DNA of 64,000 nt from Trichosphaerium sp. ATCC 40318 (Eukaryota; Discosea; Flabellinia; Trichosidae). A program made the position numbers and the translations under genes. This document shows, piece after piece, positions 12,996 through 25,621 of this stretch. How positions within the stretch are numbered: the stretch's first letter is position 1; every line of letters starts with the position of its first letter. The stretch is taken from NCBI GenBank assembly GCA_038496445.1, contig JALMLS010000322.1:1116001-1180000 (forward strand), written 5' to 3'. The notes below the pieces were generated by a model that was not told the DNA's origin, ran no database searches, and saw only the letters and a list, made by a program, of their open reading frames with translations.

Positions 12996-15900
12996 TCAGT
13001 CAGAGCTGGGTTCAACACTCTCCTCTTCTTTGACATCGGTCATTTCGACATCTTTGTCTGAGTCTGATTTGGCATTGGCGTCACCATCATCGCTGTCCTC
13101 ATCGTCGAAACTAGGTTCGTCATCGTCATTGTCTGCGTCAGTTTTTTGTTTTGGATTACTACTCTTTTTCTTGATTGTGATGGACTTTCTCTTTTTGGTA
13201 TCGACCTTTGTCAATTTAAGTTTTGTCTGTTTTTTCTTTGTATTCGGCGAAGGCTTTGACCCACCATTCAACGACACTGGAGAATGCTTGACCTTGGGCA
13301 TGGTCGGTTGTGTAACGCCTGAAGGCACTGAAAATTGCAAGGTTCGTGCTGCTTCACCTCGTAGGTAGGCATCACTCGCTGTATTGATTGCACGAAGCAC
13401 ACGTATGCACCGTTTATTGAGTAGGGAGGCAGATGGGAATGAATCAAGTGCGTACAGCGCTAAAGCTTACGTGAGAAGAAGTTCTGATGTGCAAGAACAA
13501 AACTGAGAAGAAGTTTTCTGAATTGATGTGCGAGAACAAAACCGGTCACGTACTTTTTGCTTTCTGTGTCGCCAAGTTTGCATCAAAATTTTCCTTCTGC
13601 TCACTCTTTAATTTGTCCAACTCCTTTGACGAAAAACTATCAGTACACGTGTTTTTAAAGAAAAAGGGATAAGAACATACCAAAGGAATATTAGCGGACT
13701 GCTTCTTTTGTACAAGTTGTTCAAAAGCAGGTCCTGAGAAGTTGAGCGTAGCGTCGTCCTTTAATTTCAGTATCTGACCAAATCCATGCTTGTAAAACGC
13801 ACAAAGTAGACTTTTATCATGTGGCTGAGACTCCCACCACCAAACAGGAGGTTTCAACTAAACATTAAAAGTCAACCAACATTTGTAGGTAAAAAAAATA
13901 GATTATTTTGGAGTACCCTGAGGATTGGGATTTGCTTGAGTTTACTCAAGTTTGGTCCAAACGTCTTGAAGACGCCCTGTAGGTCGTTCAATACGGCCAA
14001 TCTATTGCTCCACGTGGATGATGCACGTGATGCCATTTTAACAAAATCCTAAAAAAGTGTGAGTGGCCTGCGCCAGTCTAGATTATACCCAACTAAAAAA
14101 CTGCAAATGGGTTCTTATTAACGAGAATCGTACATCTGTTTTGAGGACAGCGTGAGTCTCTACCTTTACAACCAGTTTAGGTTTAGGCGACTGCTTTAGC
14201 TGGTTGCAAACGAGCTGGTACGATGAAATCTCGTATGTTCCCGGGAATCCAGGCAAGTCTAAAGTGAGTGTCTTTGTGTCCTTGTTGATGATGTTGTGAT
14301 CCATCAGAAACGGAGTGCCATTAGGTTCTGTCTCTGGTTTGTATTTGACCAATAAAAATCTAGTCTCACTACCCCAAGTCTTATCTTCTTCCTCTTCTTC
14401 AATAATCCTATCAGAACCGCGTAAGTCTCGTGCAACAAGGTGTAACACAACAGGGTAATAAATAAAGAGTGATTGTAGCGTACTTTACAGTAAGTTTAGC
14501 TCCTGGTTTAATTGTTGGCGATTCCTCTTTAGTGGCATTACCGTTGATTGATACAACCTACACACGCTCTCTGTCAGCGAACGGGACTAAAAAAAGCAAT
14601 ATTGAGGAGTGTTGTTGTTTGTGCGTACCGATGCACTGCTGAACGTTGATGACGTTGGCATTTCTCCTTTAGAAAGTATATTGGCAACAGCACTTTCAAG
14701 TTCTTGTCTTGCCTGTTTGTGCAATATCTGAAAAAAAAAGATTGTAAGTTGATTTGTGTGAATTCATTGACCGCTAAGCGAGACAAGAGAAAAAAAACTG
14801 AAAAAGCGTACAGTACAGAGCGTGCCAAAGAACGTCTTCTTGCCATCAAGTACCAACCCGTTTTTTTTCTTTGCTGTTGTTGTGTCGGGTTTGACGTCAG
14901 TTTTTTTCTGTTCCTTGGTTGACTCTGTCTTTTTGTTCTGTCCGTTGGAGGTTGTGTCCTCCACTTTCTTTTTGTCGTCGCCTTTTGCATCATCCTTTTT
15001 TTGTTCTGTCTTGTCAGATTTGGGTTTAGCCTTAGGCGGTGACGGTTGCACAAAGCGAACACCGTTGAAAAAGGCAGCAATCGTGTTCTGTGCAAAAGTG
15101 ATGACCTCATCCTGCGTTATCGCCTTTAAGATGTTGCCCTCACGCATGATAGTATCCCAACGTCCATAACCATACTTTAAGAGCTCTTTACGGAGGTTTT
15201 CTCGCTGTTTTTTGCTCCAAAGGGTCTCAGGCGGAGGTGCTTTCGTCTTTTGCTTTTTCTTTGCAGGCAATACGAAATCTTTGTCGTTTGCGTTTGATTT
15301 ATCGTTGTACACGTTGCCTTCTTTGTAATACCGCTTGCGCTTACGCTTTGAAGAAATTGTAGCTTGCAAGGTACGCGCTCTGAGCTGTTCCTCCGGGGTA
15401 AAGGCAGAACTAATGGTGACAAGGGTGAGGAGGTGCGACACTTCAGTCATAGGACCGTCCGCTATAAATAGTTGGTTAAAAACAAAGCCTTTACAGAAGT
15501 GCCATGTGGCAAGACGTACAACCAAAGGCAGAACGTGTCTCCACAGCGAGCTTGGCCCTGGCTATCAAGGTCTCAACATCAGTGAAAAATTTGGTCTTTG
15601 ACTCAAGTGTGTTGAGAGAGCCATCCTTGATCTGCCCAAGCAACATTGATGCGCTCTTGTATTCCGGTAGGACCTTACTCCAGAATTCAGGATCGTCGTA
15701 ATCGATCATATCTTCTTCATTAGCTACGAAGCTAGCTTTTGAAAAGTTGATTTGACTTTGACTGCCTACCACAAGATTTAATCAGAAAATAAAAAAAAAC
15801 AGGATAAAAAAGCGAATATTGACGCATTCGTACTCTCTGCTTTTGTTGGATCGTATACGACCTTCACACCACGTTGTAGGATATTGGCAATGTCTTCAGA

Positions 15901-18900
15901 AAGCATAGCCTGTTCTAGAGCCTCTTCGTCCTCTTCAGTTTGTGAGAAGAGATGATAGGCACCATGCTAGATACGAACGCACAAACATTAGCAACATACG
16001 AACAAATTCTCAGCTGTACGTACCTTTAAGAGATTATCAATCTCCTTGGCAGCTAGCGGTGTGTTGCCACCAGTGCCGAGAATGGCTTGGTTGAGACCAA
16101 GCTTCTTAGAGGCAATGGCAAACATCTTGGCTTCATAGGTCCGTCGAGTGATGAGGCGATACACCTTAACGTCCTTTTTTTGTCCAATTCTGTGACAACG
16201 AGCCTAGCCAAACAAAGTGAGTTGATATCAACTTTTGATAGAGCCTAAAATACCTGAGCTTGCAAATCATTTTGTGGATTCCAATCGGAATCAAAGATGA
16301 TTACAGTGTCCGCGGCAATGAGATTAAGTCCAAGCCCACCGGCACGTGTTGACAAGAGGAACAAAAAGCTGTCGCCACCTTCTCTGCTTTCGCCCTTGGT
16401 AAAGCGGTTGATTGCAGCTTTGCGATCCTCTCTGGATACACTACCGTCCAATCGCTCATATGCATATTCGCGATGTGATGCGTAATCCTCGATGATATCC
16501 AAGACGATTCGCATTTGAGAAAAGATGAGAACCTGAAACACGCAAGTCAACAAACAACTATTTGTCACCAGGTGCTGTTTTAACGTTACCTTGTGATTCT
16601 CTTTTTGTAGTCTAGGTAAGAGCTTGTCTAGAAGGACCATCTTTGCTGATGATCGTATGAGAAGCTCAGAGATCTCGGTAGAGCTGGACAAGTCCTTTGA
16701 CATTTTATCCTCAGCGCCCTTTATCAAGAACGGGTGACAACACAATTTACGCAATTCCATGAGGGTGTTCATCAAGGAGGGACCTTTAGAACCCATGCTT
16801 AAAAAGTCTCTGTTGCGCTCAGTAATGGCACGGTAGTATTGCTAAAAAAAAAACCACGGTTAACAATCGATAATTTGTTTCCTTTCCTGGGTACCTTCTG
16901 TATGCGCGTCAATTCGACTTCAATCACTGTCTCCTCTTTCATTGGCAACGTCTTTTCAACGTCTTCTTTAACTCGACGAAGAATATAAGGAGCGAGTGCC
17001 TTTTGTAATCTCTTTACTTCTTTGCTGGTTTCCACGTTTCCAAACTTGCGTTGAAAGTCTTCATACGTCGGAAATTTGCTTGGATGCAGAAAGTACAACA
17101 TTGCCCAAAGCTCTTCTATGTTGTTTTGTATAGGTGTACCAGTTAATAGAAGATAACTATATATCACAGTCAGCAAACATGACCAACTAAGGGTACTAGA
17201 CGTGCGTATCCACTCGAAAGCCATCCATAAGAGTCTCAAAAAGCTTGGAGCGCATGTTCTTCATTCTGTGCGCTTCGTCAATAACGACGTACTTCCAAAA
17301 CGGTTTGGACAATGCCTCCTCGTCTTGAATTATCTACATACAACACATAAGACAGAAACAAGGTGTAGCAATTACTTACCAGTTCATAGGTGGTAATCAG
17401 AACATTGAATTTGTACAAGTTCTGTACACCATGCTGTTCATTCAATTCGTACTCCCTCAATCTGTCTAGGGTTGGCGTAAAAAATGTAGTTTTTTCAGTG
17501 GTTGGGGCCAGTATAGTACCTCGTGCAGCTCTACGGCCATGATAGACGAGAACGTCAAGATCCGTCCACGTCTCAATTTCGCTTCGCCATTGGTCTACAC
17601 AGGACAGCGGGCTCACTACCAGGAAGGGACCACGCATCTAATACATCCAATATTAGATAAACACACGTATAGTTGACATCAAAACCGCGAACGTACTCCA
17701 AGATTGCGATGCAGGTACGAAAGCATGGAGATTGCTTGGATTGTCTTACCCAGGCCCTAAACAAAAGAATGAATAAACCAACGGAAATAATAATTAGTCT
17801 AATGACAAGCTCTAGAGCCAAATGCTCTCAGTAATTTTTAAATAACGTACCATTTCATCAGCAAGTATGGTGTTTCTCGTGTTTAGATATGAAAACACAA
17901 GCCATTCATAGCCTTCTACTTGATAATCCCTGAGTACAAGATCTGGTCTTGCAAACTCTGGCACTGAATTATCACGTTTCCATGCTGCCATTGGTTTTTT
18001 GCGTGGTTGCTTTACAGCCAAGTATTTCAGTTCCGATTCGTCAGGCAGCTCAGATCGCTCTTTCCATTTCTTCACCCTTTTGAGAACGTGTTAATAATTA
18101 TCTCGTATTGCAGATGGCGGGCTATAAAAACCGAGAATGAAAACAAAAAAGAGTTGCCAACTTACACTTTTGGGAAGTGTTTGTCAATATCGTTCTTTGG
18201 CTCCCAATACACTTCTTCGTAATCCATTTTTTCGAATTTACACAGGTACTCCACATTATCGCCATCGCCTACGTAGTGTTGTTACTAACGGTGATGGAGC
18301 GCGCGAATAAGATGAACAAACCTTCTTCTGCCATAATTTGTTCAACCTTAGCGAGTGCCGAATCAAAGAGAGGATCGTCCTCCCCTCTTGCAGCTGTACT
18401 CTTTTTATACGCTGCGATTCTGTTCTTTCCGTTAGAATACTCCAAGGCAGCCTCTTTAGTGATCCACTCCAAGTGTCGATAAGAAGTGTCATCGTATTTT
18501 ACAAGGTACTCGACAACGCTACAAAAAAAAAAAGGGTGAGACATTTTTGTAAATTTTACTTTTTTTTTTGAAAAGGTGCCATACTCTTCATCTCCTACTC
18601 TTCTGTCGAAAATCTTGTGAAGCTTACATCCATCATCTTCCATACGATCGCTTTCAGAATCGGAAGAGTCTTCCTCAGGTTCATCTTCTCTTTCAGAATC
18701 CCAAGACGAAGACGAATCCGAGTAATACTTGTAGGCAGGTTTTTCACTTTCGGTGTCGGTCTCGGTTCTTCTTGTTGTGATGACCTTGCGCACCTTTATT
18801 GGTGCTTTCTTTTTTGGCTTCTCCACAGTCTTTTTTTTCTTCTTGGGCTTCTTTGGCTTCTTCGGCTTCTTGAGTTTTTTAATCTTTATTTTCTAGGGAA

Positions 18901-19409
18901 ATAGGTAACTCTTGTGTGGGTACGAGCGCACGTGCGGCCAAATAGTACCTTTGTGTTTGCTTTTTTTTTCAAAGGCGAATACTCCTCATCGGAAGCCTCT
19001 GATCCCTCACCAACCACCCAGTCCCCTGGAGTTTCTTCCCCATCGTCGGTTTTTGGGTTTTTGGAAGGTCTAAACAAAAAGCAATCAGCAAACTACGTAA
19101 TAAACGCTCTGTGCTTTTTGTCGTTCTAACCTCTTTACTTTAATCTTCGATTTAGTGGCCCTAACGCATGTGTGAGCGAACAGCAATTTTATTCGAAGGT
19201 AAAAAATGCCGCGGTTTTCATTTTCTTCGATGGCAGCATAACTGTAACGGCTGAGCATGTTACCTTGGTTTTTTTGGCTTTTTAGCTTTTTTCTGTCGTT
19301 TTGGAGGAGGTTCGGCGGTTTCTTCATCTTCAGGGTCTGCGTAACTAACAACACGCCTCTTTCGCGTGCTTCTCCGCCCTCCGGTAGTTATTGCGAGTTG
19401 GTCCGTCAT
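12996..19409 (-). CDS. CHD6-9/Kismet-like chromodomain helicase remodeler
   Basis: Starts [18 protein letters not shown] (ATG at 19409), then a basic/acidic tail with KKPKK runs. The tandem chromodomains follow (about 18640-18180; [34 protein letters not shown]). The Snf2 ATPase spans 17950-16050: [71 protein letters not shown]. Beyond it lies a SANT-like segment ([13 protein letters not shown], about 15180), then a beta-rich segment at 14448-14130, then a SLIDE-like segment ([23 protein letters not shown], 13850-13750), closest in style to CHD6-9. The tail is Lys-rich then acidic. It should slide nucleosomes in an ATP-dependent way in the nucleus. There are about 20 introns. Confidence 0.85.
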
Positions 19410-19616
19410 TTCTGACAAAGCTTAGTATAGTTGCAGGATGTACTTATTCTGCTGCTTCAACTCGAGCAGTGTCACCAATTGGCGCGGTTTTAGTTCAACT
19501 GCTGTACAGTTATTTTGAGCGAAATTTTAGACCATGCCAAACTCCATTGACCGTTTTGAAATGCACCCTCTGACACATTCAAAAGTCTTAAAACAACGCC
19601 CCGAGCCAATTACACA
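19410..19616. promoter_or_regulatory. Divergent promoter region
   Basis: About 200 bases between the CHD start and the spermidine-synthase-like start. There is no coding signal, and no clear TATA box was identified. Confidence 0.35.
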
Positions 19617-21201
19617 ATGCGTTCTTCACTGAGGCCTTACAAGGCCGTTAATAAGCGCCCATTTGCGCCAGTGCTTGTTGTGTATATCATTACGTTAGCA
19701 TTGCTGTGTACTACACTGTACAAAGCGTAACCGCTGATTTGGTTTATGTAGCACGTATAATTTACTACGCTGCTACCTGCAAGCAGAAGCCTCAGTACAG
19801 TTATTGCATTGAAGGAGAAAAAGCAAGCCCATACTTTGTCTGTGCGCGATACAGAAGCCACAATGTAGCTTACCAAGCGTAGACAATTACATAGTTAACT
19901 TCGGGCACGTTTATTTCATTGATGCGGTTACAAGGGTCACCAGGAGCCCCTATCAAATCGTAGAGACCTACATCAGCAAGTTTTGGGGTACTATCCTCGT
20001 TATTGGTGCGTTTACGAGCCTCCAATCAGCCACGTCTTACATCATTTCTTAGACAAGGACTTGATGACAACAACACGTGACGAATCTCATTACCACGAGG
20101 TGCGCCTTATGTCCCCACAAAACACAAGAGGGATCATCGTAGCAGGTATCCAATTGTATGTTTTGACGTGCAACGTAGATGATAGCACATGTCCCTCTCG
20201 CTTACATACCAGGAGCATCGACGGCTCTTGTTATTGGAGGTGGAGATGGTGGTACCTTACAACAAATGATAAAACACACAACGTTACATGCTACCTTGGT
20301 CGACATAGACAGGGCTGTACGGCGTTCTAACTAGTTTGATGTTTCCAAAAAACATGTGGCTCATTACCCAAAAATAGGTGATATCCCTGTCAAAGAAGTA
20401 TTTGCCACACCTGAGAACTGGCTTTGATAGTTCAAGATCAACAGTCATCAATGCTGAAGGAGCTGGTTGGATCAAGAAGAGAAAGGCAGAAAAACCACCA
20501 CGTACATATTAGGTCTATATATCGGTACAATTGCTCACGAAAATACCAGGCAAGTTCAACGTCATAGCTGTAGACTCGACAGACTATGGCCAAGCCACAA
20601 CACTGTTTACAGACGCTTTCTACAGCGACCTTAAGGATCTGCTAAAACCAGGTACTATATCCCTCCAGTGACGTTACGCCATGCTCTAACAAGTGATTGC
20701 ACGGTCAGGTGGCATCATAGTACGCAACATTGACTCGGGTGCAGTAGGATTACATTCGCTTCAAAAGGCGTACCAACACTACAGTGAGATGTTTAAGCAC
20801 GTGTACTTCTTTAACTCGTACATCTCAACATATATATCCGGTCATTACTCTTTTGTGTTCCTGAGCGACGACGTTCATCCATTCAATACAAAGGTAAGCA
20901 AAAGCACAACTGCTTTTATTTTACCTGTTTGGTTTTTCTTTGCTGAAAGACAATGTCAAGGTGGATTGGAGCAGGTTCACACCTGACCTTGGGAAAATGA
21001 AGTACTACAGCAAAGGTAAGCTTTCGGGCCCAAAAAAACCAAACAACAACAACATCAAACGCTTCATTAAAAACAAGTGTGAGCTTACTTGTAGTAGAAA
21101 CACATTACGCGTGTTTTGTGCAACCTGCGTTTGTCCAAGCGATTATGAACTCTAAACTGGAGTGGGCACAACTTTCAAATTCAACTTTGCCTGGGACGTG
21201 A
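19617..21201 (+). CDS. Spermidine-synthase-like protein with N-terminal membrane anchor
   Basis: ATG at 19617 opens MRSSLRPYKAVNKRPFAP followed by a hydrophobic stretch (VLVVYIITLALLCTTLY), a likely signal anchor. The first two or three splice sites are uncertain. From about 19890 the family signature is clear: VTRSPYQIVETYISKFWDKDLM, DESHYHE, ALVIGGGDGGTLQQMIKH, LVDIDRAV, SLSKKYLPHLRTGF, FNVIAVDSTDYGQA, LFTDAFYSDLKDLLKPGGI. GGGDGG and the acidic D-x-D after it bind the decarboxylated S-adenosylmethionine or a related aminopropyl donor in this fold. The catalytic-loop motif is DSTDY, where true spermidine synthases have DSSDP. With the membrane anchor this makes the substrate uncertain. The C-terminus (SKETHYACFVQPAFVQAIMNSK) ends at TGA 21201. 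Confidence 0.72.
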
Positions 21202-21535
21202 AACTAGCGCGTGGGAGCTCGTCACATAGTGTATATTAATTCAAAAAATTTTTGTTTGTGGCAAAAAAGCAGCAAAGCTAAAACGAAAAATCGAAAAGCC
21301 AAATGAGGTATATTGTCACCGCATTTGTTTGTGTTTTTACTTGTTTAAATACATGCATTGTTCAAGTACTGGACACTTTTTGCATTGACCCAGGTTGGTC
21401 TGTGGGTGGTCAAGAATGCTTCATTGTGGCAGTTTTTTTTGGGAGATTTTCGAATGACAGCAAAGTGCTCCTAATTGTGACCAACAAACCTCCAAACAAA
21501 ATTTTCGATAGAGTAGCGCTGTTTGGCGGCGTTGT
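21202..21535. other. Intergenic gap
   Basis: About 330 bases. It contains a 78-codon open stretch on the plus strand without recognisable features, judged to be chance. It should carry the promoter of the PTEN-like gene. Confidence 0.4.
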
Positions 21536-24500
21536 ATGAGCAAATATTCGAAAATGCATAAAATATTGCCATTTAACAAAGTAAGAGAAGCTGTGTCTGG
21601 AGACAGGCGTAGACATCAAGGAAATGGATATGACTTGGATCTCACGTATATTGAAGATAACATAATTGGTAAATTACAACGTTTTGCAGGCTATCTTTTG
21701 ACGTTGTTTAATTGCGAATTGTAGCCATGTCGTTCCCAGCGGCGGGGATCGAGGCTGCTTGGCGAAACCACATTGATCACGTTGTTAACTTTCTCAAAAA
21801 GGCTCACGGCCAGAATTTTATGATTTGGAACCTATCAGAGCGAACATACGATTTTGACAAATTCGACAACCAGGTACATTTTTATTTCATAAATAAACCT
21901 TGAGCACGCATGAGAGGCTTTTGAGGACACTTTTGAGCGCTTGTGGCTTACTTAAGCACAGATCCTGCATCTGCCTTTCCCTGATCATCACCCACCTCCA
22001 TTAACACGTCTATTTCAAATTGTACAAACAACAGACAACTGGATAAGGGCCGACAAGCGAAATGTCTGTGTAATACACTGTGTGGTACGTAATTTTATTG
22101 ACATGGCGTCACAAAATTCGACCTACGCGTCGTCATTGAGCTCGCGCGCTTTTCTATTTTTTGGGTGACACTTGAACCGATATTATTTATCACAATAGAA
22201 AAAAAAAAACAAAAAAAAAAAGATTACAACGTATTTATTTTACACGTTGCCAGTAGCATGTCAGTACTCGTATTTGCCGGGTATTTTTTTTTTTGTTTTG
22301 CCTTACAAAAAAAAATTTAGGGAGGTAAAGGAAGAACAGGAACAGTAATATCCGCCTGTCTTTTCTTCAGTGGCAAGTATTCTACTATAAATGATGCCAT
22401 TGAGCACTTTGCGCGACAAAGATCAGCAGCCGGACGAGGCGTGACACAACCTAGCCAACGCCGATACATACAATACTTTGCCAAGGTCCTCACACAGATG
22501 AAACCCGTGCGCTTGACGGAAATACGATTAGTGCACGTGGCCGTAGGACCCGTGAGTGCCAATAAGGTACAATCCCGAAATTTCGTGTTTACCCAAATTT
22601 CGTTTGTACAAAGTAACTGCGCCATTACTACTACGAGTCCGATACACACCTAAAATCCGTTTCAGACAAAATTACCCATTTTATATGATACGGCCCGCTA
22701 GCGAACAAAAAAAAAGAATTAATCACGTTTTCTAGGAGTACGGTTTGGAGGTTTACGACTCGCCTTATCTTGGTAAACTGCTGTATATGTCCTATCCTGG
22801 CCCTTCAGCGTTATTAAATTTTAATATAAATATCGATGTCAAAGGCGATATTTACATAAAGGTCCGTTACTTTCTTGGCTGTTTTTTTCCTCTCCTGTGA
22901 GTGTTGTGCTAACTTTTTAATTCTCGTTCAGTTCACAGAAAAGAGCGCCAAACACACAAAAAAGGATCGCTTCTTTATTGTTATGCACGCTTCATTTGTT
23001 AGTCAGAAGCATTATCACTTTAATAAACGAAATCTGGACACCCTTGAATTTGATAAAAAGTACGCTTTATTGAAGGCGACCTCAACTCCTGTCCGACCTT
23101 ATAGGGCCACCATTAATCGACTGTTTAGGTTCGCGGATAATCTTTCTGTTGGCATTAAATTTGGGCCACCACAGAGTCCAAGTGCCGAACCTGAAGTGGA
23201 CAAAGTCATCGAAACAATGCGAAATGTAATCAGCCCCACATTTCGTCACAGCTGCAACCACTAATATTCCTTTTAGAGGTACTTGGAAGAGAAGAGCAAC
23301 GAGCGAGAGAGGTCATCATACGTCCATGGCAATGGCGTAGAGCAACCAGCCATGTCTGTTAATTACGTAGACCCACCCCCATTTGCACGTGAGGAAACAG
23401 AGCTCCCTCCTGATTCCTGGTCCAGGTACAAACACAATGCAACTTGATTTAGTCTGTAAAACCAAGTCCTGTCATTCATCTTTATCCGCACACCTAAACA
23501 CCAGAATATCCTCAATATTAATCACTGTTTGTAGAGCGAAGCCTAAAAAACGTGCAGATATTGGACCACCGCTACCTACAAAATTAATAAGTGTGAACGT
23601 GCGTGTGGTGAAAGCTGTTTTTTTTTTTTGAAAATAAGTAATTTCAGATTTTATGTTGAATTTGTATTCTACGCCGTTGAAATCACCTTACTGGTTTTAT
23701 TGTAGTCCACTAGCGATTTGCTTGCGAATGCCAATGTATCACGTGATCCACCACTGCTGGACGCTATAGAGCAAGACGAACGCGATTTTAACGAGCCATC
23801 ACAGCCTCTCAACCCACCACAGAACAGCTTCGCTGCCGCACAGTATAACAATATGCCTAATCAACGCAATTCACCAACAAGAGATCGTTCCAACGGATAC
23901 AGTCACAACAAGAGCGTAGCATATCCAGTTCCACTTGACACATTCTCCACAGCACTGCAAAAAATAGAAACACACAAACGTCGATTATCACAGCTAAACA
24001 GCGATCGGCCTGATATGTCAGGTACACGCAGCAACGACGCGCAAACCACCACTGGCGGAGTTAAAAACAACAGCGCCAGCAGGCGACAGATGACCAAGAG
24101 CAGCCAGTACGACAGTGCCATCAAAGCAAGGCCATCAGGCGCTTTGCGTTCGTCGTCACCGGCCACCCGCGCCAAAAGCACACAAATTTCACCTAAGAAA
24201 AAAGAGATGGCGACGCGTGTCCCTCCTTCCTCGGGGCGTGTTGCAACTAACCGCAACACTGCCCAAATATCGGTTGCTGGGACGCCGAAAGGGAACGCCA
24301 AGACGCCACGTTCTCAGACACCGTCCTCGCACTATGTCCAACTTTCAGAGCAGCTGCAAGCCAAACAAAAGGCTGTAGGCGCTGGAAAACAGAGCAGAGC
24401 TGCTAGGATAGCTGCGCTGCCTAAAGCTCAAGTGTTGTACAATTTTAAAGCCAAGTACCCTGAGGAAATTAGCATGGTATGTGCACGTGGCATACCCTTC

Positions 24501-24664
24501 TGTACGACTAACTTTTTATTGTTTAGCGCAGAGGAGATGTTGTTCGCATCACTTCTCGAGCATACGAGAATTGGTGGTTCGGCTATGTGCAGGGACAAGA
24601 CGCTCTTGCTGTTACAAAGACAGGGTACTTTCCTAGCAAATATGTACAAATACTGGATGCCTAA
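21536..24664 (+). CDS. PTEN/tensin-type phosphatase with C2 and SH3 domains
   Basis: Starts MSKYSKMHKILPFNKVREAV and continues GYDLDLTYIEDNIIAMSFPA, which is the PTEN/tensin N-terminal signature joined across an intron ending near 21725. The phosphatase domain includes NLSERTYDFDKF, FPDHHPPPLTRL and the active site HCVGGKGRTG. This keeps the Cys and Arg of the C-x5-R loop, split by a long AT-rich intron (about 22084-22320). The loop has the tensin/auxilin form GGKGR rather than PTEN's KAGKGR. A C2 domain follows (EYGLEVYDSPYLGKLL, GDIYIKFTEKSAKH, FFIVMHASFV). A long Ser/Pro/Arg-rich linker (23720-24420) leads to an SH3 domain: AQVLYNFKAKYPEEISMRRGDVV, WWFGYVQGQD, GYFPSKYVQIL, ending at TAA 24664. 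An inositol lipid is the likely substrate, with SH3-based recruitment. Confidence 0.85.
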
Positions 24665-24908
24665 GATAACACCCGTCCGTTTCCCTTTCCTGTCTTGTGC
24701 TTTCCTTGTACTTTTAGAAAATTAATGCAGATATTAAAAGAAAAAAAATGAAACTAAAAAAAAAATACACAATGGCCGCTATTTGTGGTTTTTATAGATT
24801 ACAATATTTGCTTTATTTAATATACAACATTTTTTGTTTCTATTTTTCATTGTGGAGCAACAGATCCAAATACACGGACGACTGGTCCACGGACTTGTTT
24901 CAGTTTGA
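24665..24908. other. AT-rich convergent gap
   Basis: About 240 bases, A/T-rich with short oligo-A runs. It holds the 3' ends of the flanking genes and no coding signal. Confidence 0.35.
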
Positions 24909-25439
24909 CTATTGTGCCTTTGAATACGTCCTGTTGCGGGGCTGAATGCCTGTATGTGACGTGTGGACTGTACTGGCGGCGCTGGCATCCAAAGTGTCGA
25001 GCAAGTTCCTGACATCTGTAATGAAGTGCCCAGCTGCAATCACGTGTTTTATGCGTTTTGCAAAGTGGTTGTGTCGCCGTTTCATGTTTGTTATGATAGC
25101 CCTGCCGTTATTGTACTTTCTTTCCAAGCTCGGCCAGACTGCTGAGAAATCGGAGATGAATGCAGCTGTATCGAAACCTATGCAATCGGGTCGTAAGTAA
25201 ATATCAACTGAAAATGCAACGATCGTACCAAGCCTAGTTGAGTAACAATCTAGAGTCAGATGAAGACCACCTTCTAGGCTAAGGATAACTACGTATAGTG
25301 GAGAGCTTTGTTGCATTGTATGTAGGTGTTTTGGCTTTGTGTGGTTAATGTACCGTTTCGCCACATTCATACATTGAGAAAACTCAACTCTTTTTCTACG
25401 ATGAAACGTAATCTGCCTATTCAATCGATCAAGTTGCAT
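24909..25439 (-). CDS. Hypothetical 176-residue protein
   Basis: One uninterrupted frame, longer than chance usually gives in this base composition, starting MQLDRLNRQITFHRRKR. The C-terminal half (FISDFSAVWPSLERKYNN through HFITDVRNLLDTLDASAAS) looks like an amphipathic helical segment. The N-terminal half is less protein-like and may hide an intron near 25210-25230 (GTACGATCG to TTTCAG). It is divergent from CDC73, with about 180 bases between the starts. I recognise no family. Confidence 0.35.
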   Translation of the reverse strand: MQLDRLNRQITFHRRKRVEFSQCMNVAKRYINHTKPKHLHTMQQSSPLYVVILSLEGGLHLTLDCYSTRLGTIVAFSVDIYLRPDCIGFDTAAFISDFSAVWPSLERKYNNGRAIITNMKRRHNHFAKRIKHVIAAGHFITDVRNLLDTLDASAASTVHTSHTGIQPRNRTYSKAQ

Positions 25440-25621
25440 TAGTTATTGGCCAGTAAGTTAAACCAATCAGCGATCGTTAGGTGAACAAGATTCTTGAAAA
25501 ATGTAGGCAGTTAAAGAATAGAACGTGCTTAGAATGTTCGCAATTAAGTGACAGTAGCACGTTGGTCGTCTGTCTTCCCCTCAATTGCGTTACAAACACT
25601 TTCTTCAACAAGCAAGGCGCC

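Noticed and set aside
13030..13368. Plus-strand Ser/Phe-rich frame.
   Set aside because: It is antisense to the acidic and Lys-rich tail of the CHD gene.
21303..21539. 78-codon plus-strand frame with a hydrophobic start.
   Set aside because: Lies in the promoter gap of the PTEN-like gene, short, no family, and could arise by chance.
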